A stretch of DNA of 6,576 nt from JAPLJQ01 sp037143735 (GTDB taxonomy: Bacteria; Desulfobacterota; Syntrophia; Syntrophales; UBA2185). Below are positions 5,823 to 6,576 of this stretch, in pieces. The stretch covers positions 1-6,576 of the forward strand of contig JBAWYD010000124.1 in the NCBI GenBank assembly GCA_037143735.1, given 5' to 3'. The notes below the pieces were generated by a model. It was not told the origin of the DNA. It saw only the letters and a program-made list of their open reading frames with translations, and did not search any database. The number at the start of each line of letters is the position of its first letter. The first letter of the stretch is position 1. The translations under genes were made by a program, and so were the position numbers.

Positions 5823-6089
5823 TTATGCTAGTTTTTTTACTTTCACAATTAAATCCGCCGTCTTCCTGCGCAAGGCGGCTATAAAACGGCATTTTTTACA
5901 ATCGGGATTTGCATCCTTATAGTCTTGGCAGGCAAGCAGCACATCCGCTTCGATCCGAAGCTCTTCGGCAAATACCGCCTTCCCCGTGACGCCTTCGGTT
6001 GCATTGATCTTATTCGTGATTTCTTTTATGATCAGCTCTTGTTTTTGAAACGTAGGGCAATTAATTTTGGCGCCTTCCTCAGAGTGCAT
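5823..6089 (-). CDS. Small four-cysteine protein of unknown function in a gas-vesicle operon (88 aa)
   Basis: I do not recognise this protein. The start at 6089 is strong: AAAGGAGGT lies 5 bases upstream. It is short, soluble and mostly helical by appearance, with Lys and Glu spread throughout and a basic C-terminus (K-V-K-K-L-A). It has four cysteines: C11 in an N-C-P context, C54 in LLACQDY, and a C64-K-K-C67 pair after a D-A-N-P-D turn. The CxxC with two further Cys could bind a metal or Fe-S cluster, or be redox active; this is inference. It sits between gvpK and gvpJ, 59 bases after gvpK and 16 bases before the gvpJ start, so it is almost certainly co-transcribed with them. An accessory, chaperone or regulatory role in gas-vesicle formation is possible. 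It does not look like GvpG, GvpS, GvpF/L or GvpN. Confidence 0.8.
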   Translation of the reverse strand: MHSEEGAKINCPTFQKQELIIKEITNKINATEGVTGKAVFAEELRIEADVLLACQDYKDANPDCKKCRFIAALRRKTADLIVKVKKLA

Positions 6090-6094
6090 ATCTT

Positions 6095-6103
6095 ACCTCC
6101 TTT
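6095..6103 (-). promoter_or_regulatory. Strong Shine-Dalgarno of the four-cysteine protein
   Basis: AAAGGAGGT on the minus strand lies 5 bases before the ATG at 6089. It is one of the strongest ribosome binding sites in the window and argues that this small unknown gene is real and well translated. Confidence 0.75.
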
Positions 6104-6148
6104 GAAATCCCTCGTTGCGAAGCGGACAGGCGTGAATCATGGCCTCAT

Positions 6149-6484
6149 TTACATTAGATCTCCTAAAGGGCCTAGATTAAGGTTTAATTCATCATCCTTA
6201 AGCCCGAAGATCTCTTTCAATTCCTTCATCTTGTTCTCTAACTTCATCAGCGTCTCGCCGACCCGCTCGACTTCTTCATCGGTCAGAGAGCCTGCCTCGA
6301 CCCGCCTCATCGCCTGCTTTTCCATTAACTTCCGGATCAGTTCTATCAGAGTAAGGACCAGCTTCGCCAATCCCTTCTCCGCGTTTTCTGGATTTGCCTC
6401 GATCTTTTTAGGCAACGCGCCCTTGACCTTTTCCATCTCGCCGGCGAAGATCTCAAGAGAATCCGTTTCAACCCTTTGTCTCAT
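6149..6484 (-). CDS. gvpK: Gas vesicle protein GvpK (111 aa)
   Basis: From about residue 30 the protein matches GvpK: N-P-E-N-A-E-K-G-L-A-K-L-V (31-43), the helix ELIRKLMEKQAMRRVEAGSL (48-67), then T-D-E-E-V-E-R, a heptad-rich helix KLENKMKELKEIFGL (81-95) and the ending L-N-L-N-L-G-P-L-G-D-L-M. This conserved ending and the QAMRRVEAG core are hallmarks of the family. The length is in the usual range, with a somewhat longer N-terminus. GvpK is a cytoplasmic accessory protein required for gas-vesicle formation in the clusters where it has been tested; its exact activity is not established. The ATG at 6484 is preceded by AAGGA at about 7 bases. It belongs to the same operon as the four-cysteine protein and gvpJ. 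Confidence 0.95.
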   Translation of the reverse strand: MRQRVETDSLEIFAGEMEKVKGALPKKIEANPENAEKGLAKLVLTLIELIRKLMEKQAMRRVEAGSLTDEEVERVGETLMKLENKMKELKEIFGLKDDELNLNLGPLGDLM

Positions 6485-6493
6485 AGCGATTCC

Positions 6494-6576
6494 TTATCTT
6501 TCTCTTCCGGAGCTTTTGTGTTGCAACAGGGCTTCAACCAGGTCCAGGCCGCCAAGCTTCCCGTCCTCGGAATGAC
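6494..6576 (-). CDS. C-terminal tail of an upstream gene of the gas-vesicle operon, partial
   Basis: One frame enters from the right edge and ends at TAA (6496-6494), 9 bases before gvpK. It reads HSEDGKLGGLDLVEALLQ and then a basic tail, which looks like a helical protein end. A second open frame ends at a TGA overlapping the gvpK ATG (ATGA) but reads less like a protein (Trp/Cys/Pro-rich). I prefer the first. By analogy with the Bacillus order the upstream gene could be gvpS or another gvp gene, but these 26 residues do not allow an assignment. Confidence 0.45.
   Translation of the reverse strand, partial: HSEDGKLGGLDLVEALLQHKSSGRER

Noticed and set aside
6093..6140. 15-codon mini-ORF between gvpK and the four-cysteine gene, ending on the Shine-Dalgarno
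   Set aside because: It has no ribosome binding site of its own and no codon run typical of an attenuator; most likely chance.
5925..6575. Long plus-strand open frame (216 codons) opposite gvpK and the four-cysteine gene
   Set aside because: It is antisense to genes with clear family matches and strong ribosome binding sites; its translation is Ser/Phe/Arg-rich with no recognisable domain.
1..6576. tRNA, rRNA, CRISPR array, insertion sequence or attachment site
   Set aside because: I saw no spaced direct repeats, transposase motifs, terminal inverted repeats or structured RNA genes; the only repeat is the GAA run at the left edge.

Overview
Every gene I can support lies on the minus strand, so the window is read from right to left. 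It looks like bacterial chromosome, probably from an uncultured, environmentally sensing bacterium. The evidence is a Bacillus-type gas-vesicle gene order (gvpK then gvpJ), multi-PAS sensor proteins with DITERK-type PAC ends, and a corrinoid-binding sensor. I cannot name the phylum from the sequence.

Right part (about 4836-6576, visibly more AT-rich): the end of a gas-vesicle operon followed by signalling genes. In transcription order it holds the tail of an unidentified gene, gvpK, an 88-residue four-cysteine protein I do not recognise, gvpJ, a 97-residue protein that is only a histidine-kinase dimerisation/phosphoacceptor domain, and a 124-residue single-domain response regulator. The last two overlap and sit directly behind gvpJ, which suggests a small phosphorelay module co-transcribed with gas-vesicle genes.

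Middle (about 4623-4835): a 213-base spacer with no convincing gene. It holds 35 open codons in frame after the response-regulator stop, and a change of base composition lies in or near it.

Left part (1-4622, more GC-rich): a tightly packed sensory operon of five genes. They are a 114-residue PAC end plus coiled coil; a stand-alone B12-binding protein carrying the W-x9-EH signature of CarH-type light sensors; a complete PAS-like/HisKA/HATPase histidine kinase overlapping it; a 162-residue helical protein of unknown function; and a large receiver plus multi-PAS protein. The last starts at a GTG inside a GTGA overlap and runs off the left edge through at least 12 consecutive glutamate codons (GAA repeat).

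Inferred working model: the B12 protein senses light or corrinoid state and passes it to the overlapping kinase. The kinase may phosphorylate the receiver of the large PAS protein and perhaps the stand-alone regulator. The phosphoacceptor-only protein and regulator would then link signalling to gas-vesicle production, that is, buoyancy. The adjacency is seen; the functional link is inference.
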